Positions 41,500 to 53,020 of a stretch of DNA of 64,000 nucleotides are shown in pieces; position 1 is the stretch's first letter; each line of letters opens with the position of its first letter. The stretch is from Apteryx mantelli (lineage: Eukaryota; Chordata; Aves; Apterygiformes; Apterygidae). Position numbers and translations under genes: made by a program. The stretch spans positions 624,253-688,252 of the forward strand of contig NC_090014.1 of assembly GCF_036417845.1 (NCBI RefSeq). Reading direction: 5' to 3'. The notes under the pieces are model-generated. The model was not told the DNA's origin and ran no database searches. It saw only the letters and a program-made list of their open reading frames with translations.

Positions 41500-41900
41500 G
41501 CCGCTCGCTCGGCCGCGCTACCCCCGGGCCCGGCCCGGCCCGCGCTTCATCGCCTCCCGCTCCCGCCGCCTCCGCACCGGCACGACCCGCTCGGGCGCCT
41601 CCGGAGCGGCCTCGGCGCCGCCTCGGGCCCTTCCGGAGCGCGCTCGGGCCTTTCCGGAAGCGGCTCGGGACCCTTCGGAGCGCGCTCGGGCCTTTCCGGA
41701 AGCGGCTCGGGACCCTTCGGAGCGCGCTCGGGCCTTTCCGGAAGCGGCTCGGGACCCTTCGGAGCGCGCTCGGGCCTTTCCGGAAGCGGCTCGGGACCCT
41801 TCGGAGCGCGCTCGGGCCTTTCCGGAAGCGGCTCGGGACCCTTCGGAGCGCGCTCGGGCACTTCCGGGAGGGGCTCGGGACTGTCCGGCGGCGGCGGCTC
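41500..41900. repeat. 42-bp promoter minisatellite with ETS sites upstream of MTA2
   Basis: About six 42-bp units at about 41630-41885, each with TTCCGGAAGCGG and CCCTTCGGAGCGCGCTCGGG. TTCCGGAAG is a palindromic ETS-type site, so the array offers at least six regularly spaced sites within 400 bp of the MTA2 start. Confidence 0.85.
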
Positions 41901-42085
41901 GGGCTCTTCCGGCAGCGGCGGGCCGGAAGCGGGGCCAGGGCCGGAAGCGGGCGCGGGGCGGCGGCGGCGCAGGGAGCAGACGGAGCCACCCGGTCCCAAG
42001 GCTTTATTGGTGCCTGTCACAGTGCGTGCGGCGCCTTAACGGGGGGCCGCGGCCCTTGGTCCCTGGCGGGGCGGCGGTGGCACCG

Positions 42086-45000
42086 CTAGCGGGGCTCCTC
42101 GCCGTCCCCGGTGCCATCGTTGTCGGTGCCGGTGCCGTCGGCGGAGAGGGAGCGGCGGCACGGGCCGCCCAGCACCCGCCACTGGAAGATGCTGGTGTCC
42201 TTCCCGCCCAGCGACACCAGGTGTGCGTCGTCGTGGCTGAACCGCACGTTGGTCACGTGGCTCCCGTGGCCGCCGTACACGTGGCTCGGCGCCTGCGGGC
42301 GACCCGCTCCACGTCGGCGTCGGCACCGGCACCACCGGCGGCAACGGCACCACCAACGGCACCGCCAACGGCACCACCACTGCCGACAGCAACGGCACTG
42401 CCAACGCCAACGGCACTGGCACCGCCAACGGCACCAACCGGGACTGACCGGGGTGGCCACAGTGCCCCTGACCCTCCTGGGACAGCCCAGCACCCACCTG
42501 CGCCCCGCACACACGTGTGTGGGTACGTGTACGCGGGGGCCGGACTGGTGTGTGCCGCCCCCGTGTGTGCACATGTGTGAACACGTGCTCATGGGCAGCG
42601 TGCCAGAGGTTCCCCTGTGTCCCTGCACGCGTGTAGACACGTGTACAGGGCATCTGACTGTGTCCTGGGCTCTGCTGTGCACACGCACTTGTGAACACAC
42701 ACACACGTGTCTCTCCAGCTCCCCGCACACGTGAACACACACACAAACATGTCTCTCCAGCTCCCTGCACATGTGAACACGCAGACATGTGTCTCCCCAG
42801 CTCCCTGCACATGTGAACACACACACACGTGTCTCCCTGGCTCCCCGCACATGTGAACACACACACACGTGTCTCCACGGCTCCCTGCACACGCGTGCTC
42901 TCCTCCGCCCTCCCCGTGCTCCCTCCTGCCGTGTGTGTTTGTGCACCAGCCCCACGGCTCCCCGTTGCACACGCACACGCGTGTTCTCTCCATGCACACG
43001 TGTGCAGCCCCTACCTCCATGTCCAGCCTGGCTGCTCCGTGTCCCCCATCCCCGTGTCCCCTCTGCACCCCCCCCCAATCTCTGTGTCCTCCCCATGGTC
43101 CCACGTCCCCCCCGTGTCCCCCATCCCCATGTCCCTGTGTCCCCTCTGTGTCCATCTGTGTGTCCTCATGTCCCATCCCTGTGTCCCCTGTCCCCCATCC
43201 CTGTGTCCCCCGTGTCCCCCATCCCCATGTCCCCTCTGCGTCCCCCCACGTCTGTGTCCTCCCCATGTCCCCTCCATGTTCCCCATCCCTGTGTCCCCCA
43301 TTCCCATGTTTCCCCCAGCCCCATGTCCCTGTGTCCCCTTGTCCCCTATCCCTGTCCCCCCCGTGTCCCCCACGTCTCTGTGTCCTCCCCATGTCCCCTC
43401 CATGTCCCCCATCCCCATGACCCCCATCCCCATGTCCCTGTGTCCTCATGTCCCATCCCTGTGTCCCCCCGTCCCCCATCCCTGTGTCCCCCGTGTCCCC
43501 CGTCCCCGTGTCCCCCACGTCTCTGTGTCCTCCCCGTGTCCCCTCCGCGTCCCCCATCCCCGTGCCGCCCATCCCCATGTCCCTGTGTCCTCATGTCCCA
43601 TCCCTGTGACCCCTCGTCCCCCATCCCTGTGTCCCCCGTGTCCCCCGTCCCCGTGTCCCCTCTGCGTCCCCACGTCTCTGTGTCCTCCCCGTGTCCCCTC
43701 CGCGTCCCCCATCCCCGTGCCGCCCATCCCCATGTTTCGCCCCGTCCCGGCGCCGTCCCGCGCGGACCTTGGCGCGGGCGCAGGGGTACTGGAAGAGATG
43801 GACCTTGCAGAAGTCGTCGGCCACGGCCACCACGCGCTCGTCGTGGGAGCGGCACAGCGAGTTGATGTCGGTGCCGTCGGAGCCGTCGGGCCACACGCCT
43901 GCGCGGGCGCCGTCAGCCGGGGGGGCGCGGAGGGGGCGCGGGGGGACGCGGAGGGGACACAGAGGGGACGGGGGGGATGTGGAGGGGATGGAGGGGACAA
44001 GGAGGGGATGGAGAGGGAACGAGAAGGGACGGAGGGAATGTGGAGGGGATGGAAGGGGACATGGAGAAGACGGAGGGGACGCAGGGGACGCGGAGGGGGT
44101 GAGAAGACGGAGGGGATGGAGGGAGCAGGAGAGGACGGGAGGGGACGGAGCGGATGGAGGGATGCCGGGGGCCCATGGAGGGGACGCAGAGGGGACACGG
44201 AGGGGCGGTGGAGGGGACGCGGAGGGGAGGCAAAGGGGACGCAGAGGGGACGTGGAGGAGATGGAGGGGACGCGGAGGGGACGTGGAGGGGATGGAGGGG
44301 ACGCGGGGGGGGGGGGCGGCAGAGGGGACACGGAGCGGATGCGGCGGGCGGGCGCTGACCGAAGACGTGGAAGCCCAGCACGCAGGTGTAGGTGGCCCAC
44401 TCGCGGTCGCGGCTCTCGAAGCGGTTGCGCAGCAGCTTGCAGCCCCCGGCGACGTCCCCTGCGCGGCGGGAAGGAGGGATGGAGGCAGGGAAGGAGGGAC
44501 GGAGCCGCCGGCCGGCCGGCGCCACTGGAGCCGCCGCACTCACAGTAGAGGATCTCGTAGTCGCCCGAGTTGGACATGATGAAGCGACTGTCCTTGGACC
44601 AGTCCAGGTGCGTGATGAAGCTCGAGTGGCCCTGCGGCACGGAGCCCGTCAGCCCTGCAGGCTCCGGCACCGGAGCGGTGGGAGCGGCGGCGCCGGCGGG
44701 GACGTGGGGCCAAGCAGGGGCGTCGGAGCGAGTGGGGACACCGGAGCAAGCAGGGGCGTCGGAGCAAGTGGGAGCGTTGGAGTGAGCGGGGATGTGGGAC
44801 TGAGCGGGAGCACCAGAGCAAGCAGGAGCATCGGAGCAAGCGGGAGCATTGGAGCAAGGAGTGACATTGCAGCGAGCGGGAGCATCAGGGCCAAGCAGGG
44901 ATGTTGGAGGGAGCGGGAGCATTGCAGCGAGTGGGAGTGTTGGGGCCAAGCAGGGACATCGGAGCAAGCAGGAATGTCGGAGCAAGCAGGACATCAGCAC

Positions 45001-48000
45001 CAAGCAGGAGCATTGGAGCAAGCGGGAGCTTCGGAGCGAGCGGGAGCGTTGACTGGCGCGGGGATGTCGGAGCGAGCGGGAGCATTGCAGCAAGCAGGGA
45101 CGTGGGGGCGAGCGGGAGCGTCGGCCGGAGCGGGACCCTCGGGAGCAAGCAGGGACACTGGAGCCAAGCGGGGGTGTGGGAGCGAGGGGGGCCGCCGGCC
45201 GGAGCGGGGCCGCGTGCCGTGCCGTGCTGTGCCGGGGCTGCTCACCGCGCAGCGCCCGAAGCGGCTGTACTTGCGCCCGCGCTCGCCCACGCCGTAGATG
45301 TAGATGACGTTGTCGTGGGAGCCCACAGCCAGGAACTCGCCGTCTGGGCGGGAGAGGCGGGCGGTGAGGCCGGGAACGGCGCCGGGAATGAACGGCGCCG
45401 GGAACGAACGGCGCCGGGACCCACCTGGCGAGTAGCGCACCACGGAGAGCTGCTCGCCGCTGCCGTCGGCGCCGGACGCCAGCACCTGCCGCGTCTCCGC
45501 GTCCAGCACCAGCCACCTGCGGCGAGGCGGCGGGTCAGCGCGGGCGGACGCTCCGGACGCTCCGCCAGCTCCGAGCCCGCCGCTCCGCCGGGACTCACCG
45601 TCCCGTCTGCAGCCCCACGGCCACCACGTGTCCCCCGGGGTGGAAGTCGGCGCAGAGGCCGGTGTCCTGCGAGGGGGCGAGACGTCAGGGCCGGCGCCGG
45701 GGCCGGCTCCCGCTCCCGCTCCCGCTCCGGCTCCCGGCGGCACCTCCAGCGCGAGGCTCCAGGCCAGCGCGTGCTCCCGGCTGTCCCAGACGCAGAGCTG
45801 CCGGTCGTGGCCGCAGGTGAGGAAGAGGCTCCGCGACGGGTGCGTGGCCAAGCCCCAGAGCTCGTCCGTGTGGCCCTGCGGCGCCCAGAGCCCCGGTCCG
45901 TGTGCGCTCCCGCCGGGAACGGCGCCCCGGCCCCGCGTGGCCGGGTGCCCCGGGTCCGTGGATGCGCTGGCTGGGAGCAACGCCCCGGATCCGGGGTGCC
46001 CCGGCTGGGAGCAACACCCAGGATCCCTGGATCCAGGGCTGCTCTGGCCGGGAGCGACACCCAGGATCCCTGGATCCAGGGTGCCCTGGCCGGGAGCGAC
46101 ACCAAGGATCCCCAGATCCAGGGCTGCTCCGGCCAGGAGCGACACCCTGGATCCCCAGATCCACAGATGCTCCAGCCAGCAGCAACACCCTGGATCTGGG
46201 CTGCTCCAGCCAGAAGTGACACCCCGGATCCCCGGATTTGGGGCTGCTCCGGCCAGAAGTGACACCCCAGATCCCCGGATCCGGGGCTGCTCCAGCCAGG
46301 AGCAATGCCCCAGATCCACAGATGCTCCGGCTGGGAGCGACATCCCCAATCCCCAGCTCCGGAGCCGCTCCGGCAGGGAATGGCGCTCCCAACCCCGGCT
46401 CTGGGGCCGCTCCGTCTGGGAGCAACACCCTGGATCCCCGGCTCCGGCTCTGCTCCGCGCAGGAGTGGCGCCCCGTCTCCCGTCTCCTGTCTCCCGCCCC
46501 CGTTCCCGCCGGCACCTGGACGATGGGGGCGAAGCCGGCGGCCAGGCTGCCCCGGAGCAGCGCGTTGCGCGTGGTCCCCACCAGCAGCTCGTCCCCGGCG
46601 CCCTCCGCGATGGTCCGCACGGCGCCGAACCGCTCCGGGATCTGCGGCGGCGACGGAGCCGCGGCCGGTCACGGCACGCCGCGGCCGCTGGCCCCTTCCC
46701 GCCGGAGCGCCGGGCCCTTCCCGGCCCCTCACCTCGGCCTCGCGCAGCAGCGCCAGCGCCGGGCTCCAGAGCCGCAGGCGCCGGTCCTTGCCGCCGCCGC
46801 TGAGCACCGAGCCGTCGCCGCGCAGCCGCAGGGCGAAGACGCTGCCCTCGTGCGCCCGCGTCTGCTGCCCGATGCGGTACGTCTCTGCGGGGCGGACGCG
46901 CCGGCACGTCGGCATCCGCGGGGGCCGGCCGGCGGTCCCTCCGTCCCGCTCCGGAGTGGGGGGACGCGCGGACATGGCAGCATCCTCGCGGGCCGCCCCG
47001 TCCATCCCTCCGTCCCGCTCCAGAGCGGAGGGATGCGTGGACACAGCGGCATCTGCAGGAGCCAGCCGGCGGTCCCTCCATCCCGCTCCGGAGCGGGGGG
47101 ACACGCGGACACCGCGGCATCCTCGCGGGCCGCCCCGTCCTTCCCTCCATCACGCTCCGGAGCCGGGGGACGCGCGGACACGGCAGCATCCCCGCGAGCC
47201 GTCCGTCCGTCCCCCCGTCCCATTCCGGCTCCGTGCCCGCGCGCCCGCCCTCCCTCCCGCAGGCCCCCGCGGCACCTTTGGCGCCCTGGCCGGCGGCGCG
47301 GCTCCAGGTGAGGATGTTGCCCTCGGAGTCGCCCGTCAGCACGTCGCCGGCCGCGTCGAAGATGAAGCATTGGATGAACTTGGGCTTCTTGTACTTCTGC
47401 GGGGTGACGGAGGCAGCGGGGAGACGCGGCCCGGGATGCTCCCAGTGCGGCTCCTGTCCCGGCTCCCAGCCCAGTTCCCATCCTGGCTCCCATCCCGGCA
47501 GCTCCCAGCCTGGTTCCCAGCCTGGCTCCCATCCCAGCTCTCGTTCTGGCTCCTGTCCCGGCTCCTGTCCCAGGATGTCCCCATCCTGCTCCTGCCCTGG
47601 CTCCCATCCCGGTGCCCTTCCCAGTGGTTCCCGTCCTGGAATGGCCCCATCATGATGGTTCCCATCCTGGCTCCCATCCCAGTTCCTGCCTGGTTCCTGT
47701 CCCAGTGGCTCCCATCCCGGCTCCGGCCCCGCGGCAGCAGCTCACCCCGAAGACGCCCTGCTTCTTGGTGAGCGCCGCCCCGCTCCAGGTCCAGAAGTAA
47801 ACGTGGGATTTGCCGCCGGTGACGATGCTGCCGCTGTCCTGGGGGTTGAACTCCACCGTCAGCACCGACTCGTTCGTGCTCTGCGGGGGGCCGGGAGTCA
47901 GCGTCCGGGGGGCCCAGGCGTCCGGGGGGCCCAGGAGTCCGGGGGGCCCAGGCGTCCCGGGGGAGGCCCAGGCGTCCGGGGGGGCCCAGGCGTCCGAGGC

Positions 48001-51000
48001 GTCCCGGGGGAGGCCCAGGCGTCCGGGGGGCCCAGGCATCCGGGGGGCCCAGGCGTCCCGGGGGGGGGGGCCCAGGCGTCCGGGCGCTCACCTTGACCTC
48101 GGCCTGCTTGGTGCCGCGGGCGCAGTCCCACACCGACATCATGTGCTCGTTGGAGTCGTCGACGACGCAGAGGAAGGCGCCCTGGTCCTGGGGGCGGGCG
48201 GTGAGCGGGGGCGCAGGGGGGGGCGCGGCGGGGGGAGGCGGGGGGGGGCGCGGGGGGGACGCGGCACTCACGGCGGCGGAGAAGGCCAGCGAGCCCACCC
48301 CTCGCTCGAAGCTGCCCAGGCCGATCTGCTGCAGCGTGAGCAGCGTGGACGAGTCCCAGATGTGCACCACCGGCTGCAGCGGCTGCGGGCGCGCGGCCAC
48401 GTCGCGGCAGGGACGGGAGCGTGACCCGTGCGTCCCGCCGCGCGGGGATGTGCACGTGCACCCCACCGTGCACCCCGCATCCCACCGCGCATCCTGCATC
48501 CCACTGTGCGTCCTGCTTCCCACCGTGCAGGGAGGCGCACGTGCGTCCTGCGTCCTACCGTGCATCCCACATCCCTCCACGCTGGGACACGCATGTGTCT
48601 CTCCGCGTATATCCTGCATCCCGCCACGTGGGACATGCACGTGCATCCCACATCCTGCTGTGCATCCCGCTACACAGGGACATGGATGCATCCCGCATCC
48701 CGCCGTGCATCCCTCCATGCATCCCGCATCCCACCGATGCATGCACACACATGCATCCCACATCCCACCATGCATCCCGCCTTGCCGGTACCTTGCCGTC
48801 CTTGTCAACACCGGCCGCCTGCCCGGTGGCCACGCGGACCCTGTCGGGATGCACGGAGAGGCTGCGGGGGCAGCAGGGGGGTCAGGGCCGCCATCGCCCC
48901 CGCGTCCCCACGTCCGTCCCCGCGTCCCCGGCCCGCGGCGCGGCTCACCAGCGGACGCAGTCGGTGTGGCGCAGGTAGTGGCGCTGGCGGCGGGCGGCCA
49001 CGTGGTAGAGCACCACGGCGCAGGCGATGAAGTAGACCAGCTCGCCCGAGGCCAGGACGTAGAGGTTGGAGCGGCTGTCGCGGCCCCGGTAGCCGTAGCT
49101 GCAGCGCCGTCAAGGAGGGGATGCGCGGGGACGGGGATGGGGAGGGGGACGGCTCGGGGATGGGGATGCTTCAGCCCTGGGGACGGGGACACCTTGGCCC
49201 TGGGGACTTGGCCATGGGGACACCTCTGCCCCAAGGACAGGGACATCTTGGACATCTTGGCCCCAGGGATGAGGACACCTCGGGGATGGGGATGCTTCAG
49301 CCCTGGGGACACCTTGGTCACGGGGACGCCTTGGCCATGGGGACGTCTGAGCCCAGGGGATGGGGACATCTCGGACGTTTCAGCCCCGAGGACGGAAACG
49401 TCTCGGCCCTGCGGACGTCTCTGCTCCAGGGACAGGGACATCTTGGTCGTCTGGGCCCCAGGGATGGGGACGTCTCTGCCCTGGGGATGGGGATATCTCA
49501 GGGATGGGGCCGTTTTGGGGAGTTTTGGGGCCATTTGGGGCTGTTTCAGGACCATTTGGGACCATTTTGGGGCGTTTTGGGGCCATTTGGGGCTCTTTCG
49601 GGACCATTTGGGGCCATTTCGGGACATTTTGGGGCATTCTGGGGCCGTTTGGGGGCAGGATACACCCAGTCGAGCTGCAGGCGCCGGGCGGGCAGCTCCG
49701 TGCGCAGCTCCTCGTAGTTGCAGACGCCGGAGGGGATGTACATGGTGATGGGGCGCCCGCGCAGGAACATGCGGATGGACGTGCCCTCTGCGGGGACGGC
49801 GTCAGCGCGGGGGGGGGACACACAGCACCGCGTCCCCCCCCGCGTCCCCCCCGTGTCCCCGCTCACCCAGGTTGTAGGCGCTGCGGCGCGGCGTCAAGGG
49901 TCCCGGGCTGGCGCTGGGGTCCCGCAGGCGGCTGCGAGGGAAGAGCGGGCCTCAGCGGGGCTCAGCGGGGCTCAGCGGTGCCGCCGCGGGCCGGGGGGGC
50001 CCAGGGGGGATCCCACCTCTCGGAGCCACCCGCCGGCAGCAGCAGGTTGGCGGCCGATGCCGCTTTCTTGCTCAGGCGCTGCCGGGCCTTGGCCTTGTCG
50101 GGTTTGTCCGAGGAGCTGTTCCTGCGCAGCCTGTGCCGCGGACGGGGTGGGGACGGGGACGGGGGGGGACGCGGTTGGGGGTGCGCCCGCCCCAGGATCC
50201 ACAGCCCCACGGGCCCCCCATGGGCCCAGGCGTCCGGGACAGCACCCCTTCCTCCCTGCCCCAACCCAGAGACCCCCCCAGTGGGCCCAGGCATCTGGGA
50301 TGGCACCTCTTCCCCCCTGGGAAACCCCCTGCAGTGGGCCCAGGCGTCCGGGATGGCACCCCTTCCCCCCCAGGAGACCCCCCCCCCCATGGGCCCAGGC
50401 GTCCGGGCAGCACCCTTCCCCCCCCGACCCCCCCACGCTCTCCCAGGGGCCCAGGCGTCCTCACAGCTCCTTGCGGGGGCCCCGCAGGGCCGGGCTGGGG
50501 GCCGCAGCGGCGCCGGCACTTCCCGCCTCGGCCGGGGGCTCCGGGGGGGGCTCCGGGGAGGCCGGGGGGGGGCAGGGGGGGGACCCCGGCGGTGCCGGCT
50601 CCGTGGGGCCCCCCCGGCACCCGCCGCCCCCCGGTGCCTCCAGCTCCGTCTGCGTCGCCACGCTGACGGCGGGGCTGTGGGGGGGCCCCGCGCTGCGGAC
50701 GAAGCAGACGTGAGTGGGGCCAGGCGGCCGGGGGGGTCGGGGGGGTCGGGGAGGCCGGGGGGGGCCGTACCTGGTGGTGCTGCTGAGGGGCGGCACATGC
50801 CCCATGGCGGGGTCCGCATCCGCGTCCGCGTGGGGCTCCGGGACGGCGCCGGCTGCGTCTGTGGATGAGGAGAGATGTCAAACCCCGAGAGCCAGCAGCA
50901 CCCCCCCGCTGGGGCCCAGGCGTCCGGGCGCCCCCTCACCCCGGGGCCCAGGCGTCCGGGCGCCCCTCCTCACCGGGGGGCAGCGGCAGGTGCCGCTCGC

Positions 51001-51868
51001 AGAGGCCGAGTCTCCGCAGGGCGTCCGCCAGCGCCGCCTTCACCAGCGTCAGCTCCTGCTCCTGCGTCCGCAGCCGCTGCTCCAGGGCCGCCAGGGGCTC
51101 GGGGGCCGCGATGCCATCACCTGCGCCAGGGGGACGGGCAGGGGACAGCACGGGGACGGAATGGCAGGGGGACGGGGACGGGGACAGGAAGGGGACGGGG
51201 ACGGGGACACGGATGGGGACACGGGTGGGGATGGCTCAGCAGCAGCCCGTAGCGGGCTCACGTGCTGCTGCCCAGGTGTCCGGGTGCCCCTGCTCCACCC
51301 CACGGACCCAGGCGTCCGGGTGCCACTCCTGCCCCGTGGGGGGGGCCCAGGCGTCCGGGTGGGTGCTCGTGGCTCGGGCAGGAAGCTGCCCCCCCCCTGC
51401 CCCCCCGCGGGGCCCAGGCATTCTCGGGGGGGGGGGCAGCCTGGGGCTCAGGGTGTGCAGCAGGACGCCCCCCCCCCCCCCACAGAGGCATGCCCGGGAC
51501 TCCTGGGCCCCCGGGGGACCCGCGGGGTGGCACAAGGGGGCTCCCGGACGCCTGGGTGCCCCCCCGGCACCAGGAGGGCGCTGGCAGGGGAAGAGGCTCC
51601 CGGACTCCAGGGCTCGCTGGGGAGGTGGGGGGCGCCCGGACACCTGGGCCCCCCCGGGCTCGGACACCTGGGCCCCCCCCCGGGCTCAGGCATCTGGGGC
51701 CCCCCCCCCAGGCTCAGACGCCTGGGCCCCCCCGGGCTCGGACACCTGGGCCCCCCCCCCCCCGGGCTCGGGCGCCTGGCCCCTCCTCCCGGGCCCGGAC
51801 GCCTGGGCCCCCCAGCCGGTCTCACCGCGGGGACCGCGCTCGGGCTCCGGCTCCGGCTGCGGCTGCAT
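42086..51868 (-). CDS. EML3: EML3, microtubule-associated EMAP-like protein
   Basis: Microtubule-binding EMAP-like protein. Exon 1 (ATG at 51868) encodes MQPQPEPEPERGPR, joining in frame to DGIAAPEPLAALEQRLRTQE, the trimerising coiled coil. A basic Ser-rich linker (KARQRLSKKAASAANLLLPA) follows, then the HELP motif (MFLRGRPITMYIPSG, LDWVYGYRGRDSRSNLYVLA) and tandem atypical propellers (HYLRHTDCVRCLSVHPDRVR, DQGAFLCVVDDSNEHMMSVW, VFGKYKKPKFIQCFIF, GHTDELWGLATHPSRSLFLT, GHSSFITHLDWSKDSRFIMS, VWPDGSDGTDINSLCRSHDE, HDDAHLVSLGGKDTSIFQWR). Stop at 42086-42088; AATAAA at 42003-42008. EML3 is preferred over EML1, 2 and 4 because of its MTA2 neighbour and coiled-coil sequence. Most of the gene's length is intronic minisatellite. 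Confidence 0.96.
42295..42425. repeat. AACGGCACC triplet-like repeat in an EML3 intron
   Basis: Nine-base units AACGGCACC/ACTGCC with few variants. Confidence 0.85.
42510..42990. repeat. ACACACGTGTCTCCCTGGCTCC minisatellite in an EML3 intron
   Basis: Units of about 40 bp containing the palindrome CACACGTG and GCACATGTGAACAC. The copies alternate CACGTG and CATGTG E-box-like cores. Confidence 0.9.
43015..43745. repeat. CCCCATCCCCATGTCCCTGTGTCC satellite in an EML3 intron
   Basis: A 730-bp array of GTGTCCCC/CATCCCCGT units with higher-order periods of about 100-160 bp. The transcribed RNA is G-rich (GGGGACACGGGGATGGGG), with strong G-quadruplex potential. Confidence 0.9.
43920..44335. repeat. 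GGAGGGGACGCGGAGGGG purine array in an EML3 intron
   Basis: Units of 9-18 bp, nearly all purine on the plus strand: the opposite strand bias to the preceding intron's array. Confidence 0.9.
44680..45175. repeat. GCGGGAGCATTGGAGCAAGC minisatellite in an EML3 intron
   Basis: About 18-21-bp units (GAGCGGGAGCATCGGAGCAA), roughly 24 copies with mixed variants. Confidence 0.9.
45940..46460. repeat. GGAGCAACACCCTGGATCCC minisatellite in an EML3 intron
   Basis: About 60-bp units of the type CCCGGATCCGGGGCTGCTCC followed by GGCCAGGAGCGACACC; about eight copies. Confidence 0.9.
46895..47235. repeat. 60-65-bp CGCGGACACGGCAGCATCC minisatellite in an EML3 intron
   Basis: Five units containing GGTCCCTCCGTCCCGCTCCG and GGGGGACGCGCGGACA. 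Confidence 0.9.
47440..47725. repeat. GGCTCCCATCCCGGCTCC repeat in an EML3 intron
   Basis: Pyrimidine-rich 10-20-bp units (CCTGGCTCCCATCCC). Confidence 0.85.
47895..48090. repeat. GGGGGGCCCAGGCGTCC array in an EML3 intron
   Basis: About twelve tandem copies of the 17-bp unit GGCCCAGGCGTCCGGGG, with longer variants containing CGGGGGAGGCCCAGGCG. It is the purest local array of the motif dispersed through this window. Confidence 0.9.
48420..48790. repeat. CATCCCACCGTGCATCC minisatellite in an EML3 intron
   Basis: CGCATCCCGC/TGCATCCCAC units of 10-17 bp, with ACGTGCA interruptions. Confidence 0.85.
49115..49660. repeat. GGGGACATCTTGGCC and TTTGGGGCCATTT arrays in an EML3 intron
   Basis: Positions 49120-49510 hold GGGGATGGGGACACCTTGGC units. 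Positions 49510-49660 hold GGGGCCATTTTGGG units of about 15-30 bp. Both are purine-biased on the plus strand. Confidence 0.85.
50215..50465. repeat. GGGCCCAGGCGTCCGGGATGGCACC repeat in an EML3 intron
   Basis: Five units of about 55-60 bp, each with GTGGGCCCAGGCGTCCGGGA and CCCCTTCCCCCC. Confidence 0.9.
51285..51815. repeat. CCAGGCGTCC array that flips orientation in EML3 intron 1
   Basis: Copies at 51290-51430 read CCCAGGCGTCCGGG on the plus strand. Copies at 51535-51815 read the reverse complement, CCCGGACGCCTGGGCCCC. The switch is near 51440-51530, next to a long C-run. Confidence 0.85.
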
Positions 51869-53020
51869 CGCGCGCGGGTGGCCGCGGCCATGCGAGGCCT
51901 CGGCCGCGGCCTCGGTCTCCGCCGCCCCAGGAAGCGCCGCGGCGCCGAGTCATTTCCCCTCGGCCGCCCCGGGCCGCTCCCGCCGCCCCCGGCCTCGCCC
52001 CGCCGCCGCCGCCGCTCCCGCCGCCGCCGCCGCCGCCCAGGGGGCCCAGGCGTCCGGCTCCGACCACCCCGGCTCCCCCCCGGCGCGCGCAGTGTTCCCC
52101 GATGCGGGGGGGGCCCCAGGTGTCCGGGTCCCCCCAGCTGTGGGAGCAGGTCCCCTATAGAGCAGGGTCCCTATGGAGCAGGGTGCTATGGAGCAGGGTC
52201 CTTATGGGGCAGAGTCCCTGTGGGGCAGGGTCTCCTATGGGGCAGGGTCTCCTACATGGCAGGTCCCTATGGGGTGGGGGGGCTGCCCCACTTCCTGGTT
52301 CGGGGCTGCCTGGCGCTGCCACCCTTCCCACCCGCGGGCCCCGGCGTCCGGGGGGCCCCGGCGCCGCACCCACGCGCCGCTTTCGGGATGAATCGGGGCG
52401 CCGCGTCCCGGCACCCCGAGCCCACAACAAAGGGCGCCAGCAGCGGCCCCAAATCATCCCGAGAGCGAAACGCCGCCCCGGCCCCGCGGCGCCGCCGCCC
52501 CCAGCCCCACAGCACCCCCGGCCCCCGCGCCGCAGCGCCCAATGGCCGCGGGGCCCAGGCGACGGGGGCCCAGGCGTCCGACACGTCAGGGCCCTGGCAG
52601 TGACAGGGACCCAGGTGTCCAGCACCCCGGGGGGGAGATGGGGGCCCAGGCATCCGGGCTGTGACGGGGGTCCGGGTGTCTGGGCACTAAACATGGCCCC
52701 GTTACCTGGGTGGGGGACCCGGGCATCTGGGCATCCCCCACCCCCTGGGCCAAGACGCGGGCCCAGGCGTCCGGGCCCTGTGCAGCCCCGCAGGGCTGGC
52801 TGGGGGGCCCAGGTGCCCGGGCGCCCTCGGCCGCCCCCGCTCTGCCCTCCCCCCGGGGGGGGGCCGGGGCAAGCGGGAGCCGTGCGGGGCCGCATCCTGC
52901 ACAGTCATAGCGCAAGTGGGGCCGGGGCTGCGGCGCTGGGGAACCTCCTCCCGCGCGAGCACCGGCTCCCGCCCGGGCGAGAGGCAACGGTGACGGGCGC
53001 GAGGGGAGGCCCGGCTGCAG
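51869..53020. other. EML3 promoter and intergenic region
   Basis: CpG-rich EML3 promoter to about 52100. A tandem TATGGGGCAGGGTCC repeat of 13-17 bp follows (52145-52285), then C/G-rich DNA with scattered CCCAGGCGTCC motifs. CGGCTGCAG|GTACGG at about 53021 may be the donor of a 5' UTR exon of the plus-strand gene. Nothing resembling the tetraspanin ROM1, which lies here in mammals, was found. Confidence 0.5.
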
